Source of the DNA: an uncultured Thiothrix sp.
GTDB taxonomy: Bacteria > Pseudomonadota > Gammaproteobacteria > Thiotrichales > Thiotrichaceae
Direction of reading: 5' to 3'
DNA length: 62,997 nucleotides
NCBI RefSeq assembly: GCF_937873765.1
Contig: NZ_CALMZC010000062.1
Coordinates: 1-62,997 of the forward strand
Positions within the stretch are counted from its first letter, which is position 1; every line of letters starts with the position of its first letter. Both the position numbers and the translations under genes were made by a program. Of the stretch, positions 26,588-34,777 are shown piece by piece. The notes beneath the pieces were generated by a model. It saw only the letters and a program-made list of their open reading frames with translations, had not been told where the DNA came from and did not search any database.

Positions 26588-28312
26588 ATGGACAAGGAAC
26601 AATATTACCCTACCCCTGTCAGTCTGGCAGTGAAAATGTGGGAAACCTTCCGTGATGGATCCTATCTGCACCGGGATAGGCATATCCTTGAACCAAGCGC
26701 TGGGACGGGTGATCTGGTGAAAGCCGTGCCAGAATCACGTTATGGCAGTAACCGGCCTATCGTGGATGTGTGTGAGATTGACCCGGAGCGGCTGGAGATA
26801 CTGGGTAAGACCACTGGTGTGAATGTTGTGGGGCATGATTTTCTGGCGTTCGAGCCATCACGCCTGTACACCCATATCATTATGAACCCACCGTTCAGGC
26901 TGGGAGCCAAACACCTGATCCATGCTTGGCAGATTGTCAGGAATGCCGAGATTGTTTGCCTGTTGAATGCCGAGACACTCAGGAACCCCAATACCAAGGA
27001 CAGGGAATACCTTCAGGAGCTGATTGGGGCATATGGTAGCGTTGCGTATGTTGATGGGGCATTCCTTGCACCGGATACCCAACGGACAACCGCCGTTGAA
27101 TGTGCCTTGGTGTGGCTGAAAAAGGAAACGCCGGTTGCACACAGCTATTTGGATGGTCTGAAGCTGGACAATGAAACCTTTGAGTTTGGGGAAATCCGGG
27201 GGGATGTGACTGACCTTTGCTTGCCGGAGAACATTATTGAAACAGCCGTCAGGGTTTACCGGGCGGCGCGTGATGTGCTGTACCGGAAACTGGAGTCTGA
27301 TGCTGTTCTGGCCTGCGAGTATGCCCGCTGGTCAAGCATTCTTGGTGGTTCTTTGTTGGAGTCGGATCAGGAACGCAACAAACGGGTCATGCAGCAACAG
27401 GCAGCCCGTGCCGTCGACAGCCGCAGCGTGCAAGACCAGTTCAACAAGGAACATGACAAGCTGAAAGAGAAAGCATGGAACTACATTCTGTCCGGGATCA
27501 GGTTCTATGAGCAGCTCAGTACAGCAGCACTGAAAGCCTTTCAGGCGGAATACAAAAAAGTTGCCCAACTGGAATTCACCGAAGCCAATATCCACGGTTT
27601 TCTGGCAGGTGTTGCCCTGCAACGTACCGCCATGACCGATGAAATGATGATCGATATTTTCGACCGCTTTACCGAGCGTTACCCGGATAACCGTGCCTAT
27701 TACCGTGCGTGGCAATCCAATGCCAAACACCGGGCGGCAGCTTGGCGGATCAAAATGAGCCGGATCATTATCCCGGTCAATTGCAAGCGTTGGGGAAACT
27801 ACCTTGATCGTGAGGCACGGGAGGCGTTGGGCGACATTGACAAGAGCTTTGCGGCACTGGATGGCAAGGATGTGGGTGGCATCTATGGGTTGGTAAAGGC
27901 AGCCCTCGGCAATCCTATCGAAAACTCAAGACGCCATGAGTCTGATTATTTCGAGTTCCGTTACTACCCCGGTGCGCAGACCGTACACCTGTACCCTAAG
28001 CGCAAAGACCTGATAGACCGGCTGAACCGGACAGTTGGGCGGCTACGCCAATGGCTACCCAGCGAGGAAGGTACTGTCACCGCCGCATTCTGGCAACAGT
28101 ATGAACAGGCCGAGAAAGTCACCAACCAGATGTCCATCAATACCCAAGACTTGTCCCGCTACCAGTGCAGGCTGGATAACCCGGAGTATGTTGAGCGGCT
28201 CATCCAAGCACATACCGAAACCTGCGTCAGGCTGGACATACCGCTTGATGGTTTGCTGGCTAGTCCAGCAGCAGGACAGGGAGGCCAGCAACTGCTGCCT
28301 GTACTGCCATAG
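26588..28312 (+). CDS. DUF4942 protein with adenine-type methyltransferase domain
   Basis: 574 residues from the ATG at 26588 (GGGGGA just upstream); the frame is open further up but that part overlaps the preceding gene. The first ~200 residues hold an N6-adenine methyltransferase fold: SAM-binding LEPSAGTGDLVKA (about 35-47) and catalytic NPPF in HIIMNPPFRLG (about 95-105). The remainder is the helical DUF4942 region (YARWSSILGGSLL, SRIIIPVNCKRWGN). Proteins like this occur on conjugative elements without a cognate nuclease and may protect the plasmid from host restriction; that role is inferred. Confidence 0.82.
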   Translation: MDKEQYYPTPVSLAVKMWETFRDGSYLHRDRHILEPSAGTGDLVKAVPESRYGSNRPIVDVCEIDPERLEILGKTTGVNVVGHDFLAFEPSRLYTHIIMNPPFRLGAKHLIHAWQIVRNAEIVCLLNAETLRNPNTKDREYLQELIGAYGSVAYVDGAFLAPDTQRTTAVECALVWLKKETPVAHSYLDGLKLDNETFEFGEIRGDVTDLCLPENIIETAVRVYRAARDVLYRKLESDAVLACEYARWSSILGGSLLESDQERNKRVMQQQAARAVDSRSVQDQFNKEHDKLKEKAWNYILSGIRFYEQLSTAALKAFQAEYKKVAQLEFTEANIHGFLAGVALQRTAMTDEMMIDIFDRFTERYPDNRAYYRAWQSNAKHRAAAWRIKMSRIIIPVNCKRWGNYLDREAREALGDIDKSFAALDGKDVGGIYGLVKAALGNPIENSRRHESDYFEFRYYPGAQTVHLYPKRKDLIDRLNRTVGRLRQWLPSEEGTVTAAFWQQYEQAEKVTNQMSINTQDLSRYQCRLDNPEYVERLIQAHTETCVRLDIPLDGLLASPAAGQGGQQLLPVLP

Positions 28313-28395
28313 CACACAAGGTTGGGGCAGGTTGCCTGCCCCAGTCACCAAAATCTGCCAGTGCTGGTGACAGCACTGGCAGGTTATGAAGATGC

Positions 28396-28560
28396 TAGGG
28401 GCTTCGCCCCACGCGCCCCGCAAGGGGTATCCCCAACCTTCCGCGTCCACTGCGTTCCCTTGTGCAGGTCGGGTGAGTCCCCTCCCCTTGCGGCTTGCTA
28501 CCCCCACGCTTCGCCAGCGGGTCAGAGGTTGCCGGGTTTTGAACTGGCAACCTTTTAAAC
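28396..28560 (+). ncRNA. Leader repeat R2 (radC-motif-like)
   Basis: About 165 bases, close copy of R1 with a few substitutions, including in the terminal GGTTGCCGG...CTGGCAACC stem where pairing is kept. It ends 22 bases before the DUF2958 start codon and occupies most of the gap after the methyltransferase gene. Confidence 0.55.
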
Positions 28561-28582
28561 CAACCTGAAGAAGGAGAACGCA

Positions 28583-28939
28583 ATGAAACTGTTTACTCAA
28601 GCGCAATATGCCCAACTGCTGGCAAATGGACGGAAACAACAGGAGGCGATGGCAAAGAATGAAGACTTTGATCCGATGCCGGTTATTAAATTGTTCACCC
28701 CGGATGCCGCAGCCACTTGGTTACTGAGCGAGATTGACCCGGAAGACCCTGACATTGCTTTCGGGCTATGTGACCTTGGGTTGGGGTTTCCTGAGCTGGG
28801 GAGAGTCAGTTTGACTGAAATCCGTGCTGTCCGTGGTCGGTTCAAGTTGCCGGTAGAGCGTGACTTGGGGTTCAGTGCGGACAAAACACTGTCTGCCTAT
28901 GCCGAAGAAGCGCGGGAACACCGCCAGATTATTGCCTGA
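28583..28939 (+). CDS. DUF2958 domain protein
   Basis: 118 residues. The opening KLFTQAQYAQLLANG, the VIKLFTPDAAATWLLSEIDPEDPD block and FGLCDLGLGFPELG are typical of DUF2958, a small family found almost only on plasmids and integrative elements. Its biochemical role is unknown. A GAAGGAG ribosome site precedes the ATG, directly after leader R2. Confidence 0.85.
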   Translation: MKLFTQAQYAQLLANGRKQQEAMAKNEDFDPMPVIKLFTPDAAATWLLSEIDPEDPDIAFGLCDLGLGFPELGRVSLTEIRAVRGRFKLPVERDLGFSADKTLSAYAEEAREHRQIIA

Positions 28940-28995
28940 CCTACTTGGGCGGGCAGTGTTTGCTGCCCGCCATACTGACCACAAGGAGAAAAGCC

Positions 28996-29571
28996 ATGCC
29001 GCAATATATTGTTTACGCGCAGCAAGTGCTGTATGTGGAGCGGGTGATTGATGCACCCGATGAGGAGGCCGCCGCCACTATCGCGGATCAATTGGTACAG
29101 ACAGGGATGTTGCAGCCGGTCAATTCGGTTGAGTTTGAGAATGGGGTGTTGTGTGAGGTGGTGGAAGCGGATGTACCTACCAAGGAAGCACCACCCACTT
29201 CAACCCTGCTGGATGTGTTTGGGGAACCGCCTTCAGATGCCCCAGCCTTTGGAAAAAACAAACTGGATTTTCTGGCAAAAAGCCGTCTTAATACCATTCT
29301 GTTTGCCACCGAACCACGTAAAATTGGCAAAACATGGTGGGTTTATGCTGTCTATAACAGCGCATTTTTTCCGGGGGGCAATGCCACGGAGATGTACTTC
29401 TATGACCCGAATACGTCAGTGTGGCTGGATTCCCGGCAACATCCCCGCTATGACGATCATGATGGCGAGTATGCCGGGTTGCCCAAAGGGTTGCGCCGCC
29501 TGTATGAAGACCATGAACAGGCTGTTCGCGCTGCCTTGTGTCAAGACTGGCAGCCTGAACAGGCAGGATAA
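28996..29571 (+). CDS. Hypothetical plasmid protein
   Basis: 191 residues from the ATG at 28996, chosen for the AAGGAG site 7 bases upstream. The first ~60 residues (YIVYAQQVLYVERVIDAPDE) look like a small alpha/beta domain. The C-terminal ~100 residues, aromatic and acidic (WWVYAVYNSAFFPGG, HPRYDDHDGEYAGLPKG), resemble plasmid-borne DUF proteins of unknown role. It is followed by a strong terminator, so it closes the R2-DUF2958 unit. Confidence 0.7.
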   Translation: MPQYIVYAQQVLYVERVIDAPDEEAAATIADQLVQTGMLQPVNSVEFENGVLCEVVEADVPTKEAPPTSTLLDVFGEPPSDAPAFGKNKLDFLAKSRLNTILFATEPRKIGKTWWVYAVYNSAFFPGGNATEMYFYDPNTSVWLDSRQHPRYDDHDGEYAGLPKGLRRLYEDHEQAVRAALCQDWQPEQAG

Positions 29572-29585
29572 TGGGTGATAGCAAA

Positions 29586-29620
29586 AGCAGACCCGCCATA
29601 CTGGGCGGGTCTGCTTTTTT
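29586..29620 (+). terminator. Strong intrinsic terminator
   Basis: AGCAGACCCGCC pairs perfectly with GGCGGGTCTGCT around a 6-base loop and runs into TTTTTT. It lies 14 bases past the preceding stop codon. Confidence 0.9.
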
Positions 29621-29687
29621 GGTGAGTTGGTGCAGCATAGCTGCCACAATGTCTGTATCCAACCAGCATTATGGAGCAGGCAGCCTG

Positions 29688-30389
29688 ATGGTCAGCGCAA
29701 TACAGATAGAAAACAGCCTCAAGGCATTGGGCAACGCCGATCATGCTGCCGATGCCCAACGCTTCTTCAAGACAGGTGTTGGGGAGTATGGCGAAGGCGA
29801 CCAGTTTTTGGGAATTCGTGTCCCGGTATTGCGCCAGCATGTGAGGCAATACCGGGGCTTGCCGCTGGAGGAATCCTTGTTGCTGCTGCATTCCCCGCTC
29901 CATGAGGTGCGCCTGTTTGCCTTATTGTTACTGGTTGAGCAGTTTCAGCGGGGTACAGCGCAGCAACAAGCTGACATCCATGCGCTGTACCTTGCCAACA
30001 CGCAGTACATCAATAACTGGGATCTGGTGGATACCTCAGCCCCATACATTATGGGGATCTACCTGCACGGGCGGGACAAGCAGGTGTTATATGCGCTGGC
30101 AGTATCCAGCAGCTTGTGGGAGCGGCGTATTGCCATGATTGCTACTTTTTTCTTTATCCGCCAGCACCAGTTTGGGGATGCGCTGGCTATTGCCAAATTG
30201 CTACTGGCTGATCGGGAAGACCTCATCCACAAGGCGGTTGGCTGGATGTTGCGGGAAATTGGCAAGCGTGACCGGGCAGTTGAAACCACCTTCCTGCAAG
30301 CCCATTCCCGGATTATGCCGCGCACGATGTTGCGCTATGCCATTGAGCATTTCAGCCCGGAAGAACGGCAGCGGTATTTGCAGAAATGA
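29688..30389 (+). CDS. DNA alkylation repair protein, AlkD-like
   Basis: 233 residues of HEAT-like helical repeats. AlkD glycosylases remove N3- and N7-alkylated purines. FFKTGVGEYGEGDQFLGIRVPVLRQ (shown here in parts: GVGEYGEGDQFLGIRVP) is the family signature. INNWDLVDTSAPYIMG carries the conserved WD/D residues, and WERRIAMIATFFFIRQ and DLIHKAVGWMLREIGKRD follow in the expected order. The ATG at 29688 begins where relatives begin; 29649 is an alternative. It lies after a terminator, so it needs its own promoter. Confidence 0.88.
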   Translation: MVSAIQIENSLKALGNADHAADAQRFFKTGVGEYGEGDQFLGIRVPVLRQHVRQYRGLPLEESLLLLHSPLHEVRLFALLLLVEQFQRGTAQQQADIHALYLANTQYINNWDLVDTSAPYIMGIYLHGRDKQVLYALAVSSSLWERRIAMIATFFFIRQHQFGDALAIAKLLLADREDLIHKAVGWMLREIGKRDRAVETTFLQAHSRIMPRTMLRYAIEHFSPEERQRYLQK

Positions 30390-30412
30390 ACCGGCAGTTG
30401 TGCCCGCCAGTA

Positions 30413-30928
30413 TCAGGCGGGTGGCAGGGAAGCCAGTTTCAATGCGGCAGATTCCCGTTCTGTGTGGCTGACTTCCCCAGCAGGTGAACCGTCCAGGTGG
30501 TATCTAAGCGGCTGCTGCATCAGGTTATGCAGGTATTGCATAGCCGATGTGTGACGGTGCAGCAGTTGCTGCACGACCCGTTTGCTGGCACTGACGTGGT
30601 TTGTGCTGATGTAGCGGTAAATGGCTTTTTCGATACCCACTGCCAGCGGCAGGTGGTCACGCCATGCGCCAAAATGCGCCTGCAATTGCTGGTCAAGTTC
30701 CTGCGCACGGATAGTGCTGGGGGGGATGACTACCTTTTTGGGGGCAGCCGGTTTTTTACGGGGTGCTTTCCCTTTGGCAGGTTTGTTGCGCGGTGGGGAT
30801 GGGGTGGTGGATGCCTCACGCCGTATGACCCGTTTGCCTGCAATGGTTTTGATGCCAGATGGGGCGGTTCCATCGGGTTTATCCGTTTTCCTGCCCAGTG
30901 ACAGGGTTTTGCGTGGCTTGTCGGTCAT
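30413..30928 (-). CDS. ProQ/FinO-family RNA chaperone
   Basis: 171 residues. FinO/ProQ proteins bind structured small RNAs, and plasmid members control transfer through antisense RNA. The N-terminus begins with KPRKTLSLGRKTDKP, followed by a long K/P-rich basic tail. The folded domain runs from about residue 85 (LQAHFGAWRDHLPLAVGIEK) through HVSASKRVVQQLLHRHTSA to YLHNLMQQPLRYHLDGSPAG. I chose the ATG at 30928 because it starts the conserved region; the frame is open to 30976. Confidence 0.82.
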   Translation of the reverse strand: MTDKPRKTLSLGRKTDKPDGTAPSGIKTIAGKRVIRREASTTPSPPRNKPAKGKAPRKKPAAPKKVVIPPSTIRAQELDQQLQAHFGAWRDHLPLAVGIEKAIYRYISTNHVSASKRVVQQLLHRHTSAMQYLHNLMQQPLRYHLDGSPAGEVSHTERESAALKLASLPPA

Positions 30929-31047
30929 GGTGTCAGGCTTGTTGTCCAAGGTTATCCAGCGTGTACACGGATGCAATATCTGTGTGCTTGTCCTGCCAAT
31001 CTATCACGGGATTTCAAATTTACAAGACAGCGGGTTGCCCTGTGGGC

Positions 31048-31390
31048 CGGGCTGCTCCAGGTTCCGCTAGCGCTGCATCCCTGCGGGACTTCGCCTTGCA
31101 CATCCCTAACCCCTCCAAAAGTGCCAGCTACGCACGCACTTTTTCCGCGCTACCGCTTGGCGTTGGGACACCAGACCTGCTTGCAGCAGGACTGGTGGCA
31201 GTGGTTTGTCCTGGTGGGGGTGCTTCCCCCGTCTGAGTCAATGACAGGCTACGTGCCAACCGGGGTTTCCCCAACCTTCCGCGCTCACTGCTGTTCCCTT
31301 GTGCAGGCCGGGTGATCCCCCTCCCCGCCTGGCATCATTGACGCCGCCTCCCCCGTTCTCGCCGAAGGGCGTAAGCCGCAGTGCGGCTGT
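31048..31390 (+). ncRNA. Leader repeat R3 (radC-motif-like, long form)
   Basis: About 340 bases with the same block order as R4 and R5: GGCTGCT..GGTTCCGCT, GCATCCCTGCGGGACTT, TTTTTCCGCGCT, GACAGGCTACGTG, CCCCAACCTTCCGCGCT, TTGTGCAGGCCGGGTGATCC and CCCCCGTTCTCGCCGAAGGG. It ends with a GCCGCAGTGCGGC stem, 31 bases before the next start codon. Block conservation with variable spacers suggests a folded RNA. Confidence 0.6.
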
Positions 31391-31420
31391 GACATGGCAT
31401 TTTTAAAGGAGGACAAGACG

Positions 31421-31624
31421 ATGCAAGACATGGAAAAACTACACCACCTTGGCGGTGGGGAGTTCTGTTTCAAGTGGGATGGCAAAGGTGATGTGCGGGG
31501 CTACCGACCACCCGCAGGGTTTGAGGCAACGGCAGACCTGACCGACCGTCACCCGGTGACAGGTGAACAATTGGCGGTATCTGAATGGTGGATGTTCCTG
31601 AAACCCGAAGGAGGTGAACAATGA
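31421..31624 (+). CDS. Small hypothetical protein
   Basis: 67 residues from the ATG at 31421, supported by AGGAGG. Not recognised. It contains WDGKGDVRGYRPPAGFEA and SEWWMFLKPEGGEQ. First gene of a three-gene coupled unit placed directly after leader R3; its stop overlaps the next start (ATGA). Confidence 0.65.
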   Translation: MQDMEKLHHLGGGEFCFKWDGKGDVRGYRPPAGFEATADLTDRHPVTGEQLAVSEWWMFLKPEGGEQ

Positions 31625-31899
31625 ATGTACTGGAACTGATGGATGATGTGATCCATGCCCTGAACCAGCTACCCAATACGCGGCTGTCTGGCAGGTTCAA
31701 GAATACCTACGGGTTGGTGGCTGCACTGGAACAGGCACAGCGGCAAAACGGTATCCGGCTGGAAATCCGGGGAGGTGTGTTGCAAGCGCCAGTCATGGCT
31801 GATTTTGCCCAAGGTATCCGGGTGGAACTGTTTGACCATGATGATGGTGGGCAGTCAATCGTTGCGGTGGTGGATAAGGAGGAGGTTGGGCATGGCTAA
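31621..31899 (+). CDS. Small hypothetical protein
   Basis: 92 residues, not recognised. Predicted helical start (MNVLELMDDVIHALNQL) then strand-rich half (IRLEIRGGVLQAP, IRVELFDHDDGGQSIVAVV). Coupled to both neighbours by short overlaps; GGAGGTG precedes its start. Confidence 0.65.
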   Translation: MNVLELMDDVIHALNQLPNTRLSGRFKNTYGLVAALEQAQRQNGIRLEIRGGVLQAPVMADFAQGIRVELFDHDDGGQSIVAVVDKEEVGHG

Positions 31900-32215
31900 T
31901 CCAGACCAAGCTAAAATCTGTACACGGTATTCACACCGGGAAAACCTGAAACGGGCAAGGCAGGCAAGGGAATACTTCCAGCACCTACAGGCCATGACGG
32001 TCAGGACAGATGCACCGGACAGTTTGCAGGCATTGCGCCAGCACCGCCAGCAACTGCGCCAATGGCGGGGGTTGATGGTCTACTGGATGGATGCCGCCAG
32101 TGAAGGCAGGCGGCAGTACCAGCACCGCAAGGCGGTTGACGACCCGCAGTTACACCGTTTCCGCTTTGTGACCGGCTCATTTGTCGCTTACAACCCGACA
32201 GTTTCCCGTCAGTAG
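31892..32215 (+). CDS. Small basic hypothetical protein
   Basis: 107 residues from the ATG at 31892, supported by GGAGG. Not recognised. Helical and rich in R and Q (LQALRQHRQQLRQWRG), so possibly nucleic-acid binding. Last gene of the R3 unit, ending just before a strong hairpin. Confidence 0.65.
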   Translation: MANPDQAKICTRYSHRENLKRARQAREYFQHLQAMTVRTDAPDSLQALRQHRQQLRQWRGLMVYWMDAASEGRRQYQHRKAVDDPQLHRFRFVTGSFVAYNPTVSRQ

Positions 32216-32241
32216 CAAGCCTTTTGGGTATCCCGGAGCGC

Positions 32242-32271
32242 GGCTACCCTGCCCAGGTTGGCAGGGTAGCC
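32242..32271. terminator. Bidirectional hairpin between convergent genes
   Basis: GGCTACCCTGCC pairs perfectly with GGCAGGGTAGCC around a 6-base loop. It lies between two convergent coding regions and abuts the kfrA stop. There is no clear T-tract, so terminator strength is uncertain. Confidence 0.6.
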
Positions 32272-32274
32272 GGG

Positions 32275-33291
32275 TTAAGCCGCACCGGGTGCGTGTTTAT
32301 TTTCCGCCGTGCCGTCGGGGGTCAGGGCTGCCAGCCTGCCTTTCAGTTCCGCTGCGGTTGCCTTGGCCTGTTCTTCAGCCTGCTGGCTTTGTTCCAGCCG
32401 TTGTTTCAGCTCCCCTTCCCTGCTGGCGGCATCCTCCAGCCGGGTTTGGAGGATAGCAAGCTGTTGCTGGACTTCCTGTTGCCCTGCCCTTGCCTGATCC
32501 CGTGCGGTTCTCAAGCTGTCTTGCTGTTGTTGGGCTGCGATGAGTTGCCCATTCAGTGCCTGTTGGGTGCTTTCGGCATTTTTCAGGTCGGCTTTCAGGG
32601 TGTTGTTTTCCAGCTCAAGCTGTTGATGCGCCTGGCTGGCGGCCTCCAGCTTGCCTTGTAGTGTGCTAATGGTGATTTGCTGTTCCCTCACCTGCCCTTC
32701 CAGTATCCGGGTTTGGGTTTCGTTGACGGTTAGCTGTTTTTCCAGTTCGCGGTTACGGGCTTTTTCATCTTTGGCTTCCAAGGTGGCCTTCTCGGCCTTG
32801 TCGGTCATGGTTGTTAGCCGTTCCTGCAAGCGGGAGTTGTCGGCACTGACCCGTTTGAGTTCTGCCTGAAGTTGTTCCGCTGCTTCCTGTAGGCGGGCAT
32901 TTTCGCTGTCCAGTTGTTCAACGGTGTCCATCGCTTCCGCCACTTCCACCTCAGCGGTTTCCTTGGCCTTGCGGGCTGCGGCAATGGTTTCCCGTACACG
33001 GGACTCGGCAATTTCCTGTGCCCTGCCATACATGCGTTTGGCCAGCTCATCCAGGCTGCCTTTGGTGGCTTCCAATGCATCCGCAAATTCAGTCGGCAAT
33101 TCCACCCAGTGGGATACTACCTGCCCTTCCAAAGCCGTTTTCTGGCTTTCTTCCCAGATGGTTTTGATTCGGGCTGGATTGCCACCTCCCAGAATGTTGC
33201 GGATGGCAAAAGGTGTGACCCGTTTCTTATCCGTCAGCAATTGCATCCCTGCTTCGATGATCTGCTCGTTGGTGTAAGTGGCTGGCTTCAT
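32275..33291 (-). CDS. kfrA: KfrA-like plasmid coiled-coil DNA-binding protein
   Basis: 338 residues. KfrA is an autoregulatory nucleoid-like protein of broad-host-range plasmids. The N-terminal ~95 residues form the DNA-binding domain (IIEAGMQLLTDKKRVTPFAI, RNILGGGNPARIKTIWEE). From about residue 95 to 325 the protein is one long alanine/glutamine-rich coiled coil. A GTG at 33300 is possible, but AGGAG is best spaced for the ATG at 33291. Direct repeats in its promoter fit self-repression. Confidence 0.9.
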   Translation of the reverse strand: MKPATYTNEQIIEAGMQLLTDKKRVTPFAIRNILGGGNPARIKTIWEESQKTALEGQVVSHWVELPTEFADALEATKGSLDELAKRMYGRAQEIAESRVRETIAAARKAKETAEVEVAEAMDTVEQLDSENARLQEAAEQLQAELKRVSADNSRLQERLTTMTDKAEKATLEAKDEKARNRELEKQLTVNETQTRILEGQVREQQITISTLQGKLEAASQAHQQLELENNTLKADLKNAESTQQALNGQLIAAQQQQDSLRTARDQARAGQQEVQQQLAILQTRLEDAASREGELKQRLEQSQQAEEQAKATAAELKGRLAALTPDGTAENKHAPGAA

Positions 33292-33320
33292 GTGGGGCAC
33301 TCCTGATTTGTCTGCCGATC

Positions 33321-33396
33321 ATTATATATTAACTTTACTTACATAACAAACTAACTTAACATACTTACTTAACAAAACAGCTACAACCATGAAGCC
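33321..33396 (-). promoter_or_regulatory. kfrA promoter with tandem operator-like repeats
   Basis: On the minus strand, TTGTTA (33344-33349) and TATAAT (33321-33326) are separated by exactly 17 bases, a near-consensus sigma-70 promoter. Repeated TTAAGT/GTAAGTA units fill the region upstream and around the -35 box. KfrA proteins repress their own promoters through such repeats. The divergent WGR gene starts at 33397, so both may share control. Confidence 0.65.
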
Positions 33397-33651
33397 ATGT
33401 ATACAAGCAGACTCTGGGTACATCCTGAAAAGCGGCGTTATTACCGGGCATCCGTGTATAAGGATTTGCTGGGGCATTGGGTAATGGTCAGGGATTGGGG
33501 GTCACTGGACACGAAACTGGGTGGTACAAAGACCGAATTGCTGGAGGGTTTCGGGCAAGGGAAGGCGCAACTGGAAGCGGTTGGCAAGCGGCGGGCAAAC
33601 CACCGTTATCGGCTGGTGGAAGCTGATGGTATCGACCTTGGTGTTTGCTGA
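33397..33651 (+). CDS. WGR-like small protein
   Basis: 84 residues. RRYYRASVYKDLLGHWVMVRDW...GG.K.ELLEG and the terminal NHRYRLVEADG follow the WGR domain pattern, found in some DNA-associated and plasmid proteins. It has DWGS instead of a strict WGR triplet. Divergent from kfrA. Confidence 0.65.
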   Translation: MYTSRLWVHPEKRRYYRASVYKDLLGHWVMVRDWGSLDTKLGGTKTELLEGFGQGKAQLEAVGKRRANHRYRLVEADGIDLGVC

Positions 33652-33669
33652 TTGCTTAATATGTAAGCA
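33649..33669. other. Hairpin after the WGR gene
   Basis: ATTGCTT and AAGCAAT pair around a 7-base loop, overlapping the WGR stop codon. The sequence that follows is A+T-rich but lacks a clean T-tract. Confidence 0.4.
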
Positions 33670-33732
33670 ATATGTGTTATATTACTGTTTTATTGGGGCG
33701 GTTCCCGGTTAAGCCGTCGTTTATACACGGCG

Positions 33733-33755
33733 TTATCCACAGCTTCTGTGGATAG
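33733..33755. promoter_or_regulatory. Inverted pair of DnaA boxes upstream of the H-NS gene
   Basis: TTATCCACA at 33733-33741 is a perfect DnaA box. TGTGGATAG at 33747-33755 is its mirror image with one end mismatch. Together they form a palindrome with TATCCACAG arms. It may regulate the H-NS-like gene, load DnaA for replication, or be part of a second origin. Confidence 0.5.
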
Positions 33756-33890
33756 GTTATGGGTAGCTTGGCTATTGGTCGTGCAAAGCTATGGTGTAAT
33801 GGTGAGTATCAGGCTGTCAGTGATCCATGCGGTTGGCAGATGGTGCAGTGTTATGAATTTTTTCAACCAAGACAGAAGGATAGGTATTCC

Positions 33891-34208
33891 ATGTCCAGTA
33901 TTGATATATCCAATTTGAGTGTTGCCGAGCTTGCGGCATTAAAAGGCAGCATTGAAAGTATCATCGGTGGCCGCCGTGAAAGTGAATTGATCCGGTTGCG
34001 TGAGATGTTTGAGGACATGGCAGCAGAGTCAGGTTTTACTCTTGAAGAGGTTATGCAGGCTACCCCTTCCAAGAAGCGTGCTGCTGTTCAAGTTAAGTAC
34101 CGCAACCCGGATAACCATGAACAGACCTGGACTGGGCGTGGTAGGAAACCACTTTGGGCTGTAGCATTGGTGGAATCAGGCGGTAGTTTGGAAGGTTGTC
34201 TTATCTGA
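33891..34208 (+). CDS. H-NS-family nucleoid protein
   Basis: 105 residues from the ATG at 33891 (AAGGA upstream). The N-terminal helices (LSVAELAALKGSIESIIGG, RRESELIRLREMFEDMA) form the oligomerisation part. The C-terminal KYRNPDNHEQTWTGRGRKPLW matches the DNA-binding motif of H-NS, with the GRGRKP loop that reads the A+T-rich minor groove. Plasmid-borne H-NS can silence foreign A+T-rich cargo, and the Druantia and DUF3883 genes here would be natural targets. Confidence 0.88.
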   Translation: MSSIDISNLSVAELAALKGSIESIIGGRRESELIRLREMFEDMAAESGFTLEEVMQATPSKKRAAVQVKYRNPDNHEQTWTGRGRKPLWAVALVESGGSLEGCLI

Positions 34209-34229
34209 GTGAAACCCAGATGGGTTAGG

Positions 34230-34254
34230 ACAACTGACAGGAAGTCAGTTGTTT
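34230..34254 (+). terminator. Hairpin after the H-NS gene
   Basis: ACAACTGAC pairs perfectly with GTCAGTTGT around 5 bases and is followed by TT. It lies 22 bases past the stop codon. The T-tail is short. Confidence 0.6.
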
Positions 34255-34358
34255 CAGGTATGGTTCAACCTTTTGGCTAATAAACATTAACAGTCTTGAA
34301 TTAGGAGGTATCGTCACCACATACGGGGAGTCCCTCCACTATCAAAAAGGATCAAGCT

Positions 34359-34643
34359 ATGGACATTCTCGATAAGGCAATAACTCACAGCGGTCGGGCG
34401 GGTAGTTCGATTGAACGAGTAGGTAAAATGCTTATGGCAGATGTTTGCCCAGAAGCAATTGCTGCACAAATGCGCCACAATAGCCCCAACGGTTACAAGT
34501 ACACAAAGAAAGACATTGAAACTATCGAAAGGATTTTCGCAGACACAAAGACAGCAGTTCTGATCACAAAGAAACAAGCTAAGGGCTTGATCCAAGCTGC
34601 TGACAAAAAAGAAGAAAGCCCTAATGGGGCTATGCCTGCCTAA
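34359..34643 (+). CDS. Hypothetical protein
   Basis: 94 residues, not recognised, A-rich codon use compared with its neighbours. Helical and basic (NGYKYTKKDIETIERIFADT). AAGGA lies 8 bases before the ATG. The segment VGKMLMADVCPEAIAAQMRHN may be part of a helix-turn-helix, but I do not see a clear family. Confidence 0.6.
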   Translation: MDILDKAITHSGRAGSSIERVGKMLMADVCPEAIAAQMRHNSPNGYKYTKKDIETIERIFADTKTAVLITKKQAKGLIQAADKKEESPNGAMPA

Positions 34644-34777
34644 TCCAATCTACGTGCCACCATCATAGGCTCATTTTAAGTAATGGGTGGGGCAGCTATA
34701 GCTGTACCCATCTGACCATTTACGGATGACTCCCATTGCATCCAATGTGACTTTCATAGAATGACTGCTTGGGCTAG

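Noticed and set aside
29586..29620. Perfect palindrome considered as a CRISPR-like or IS end
   Set aside because: The T-tract and position after a stop codon make it an ordinary terminator; no repeat array of CRISPR type was seen anywhere.
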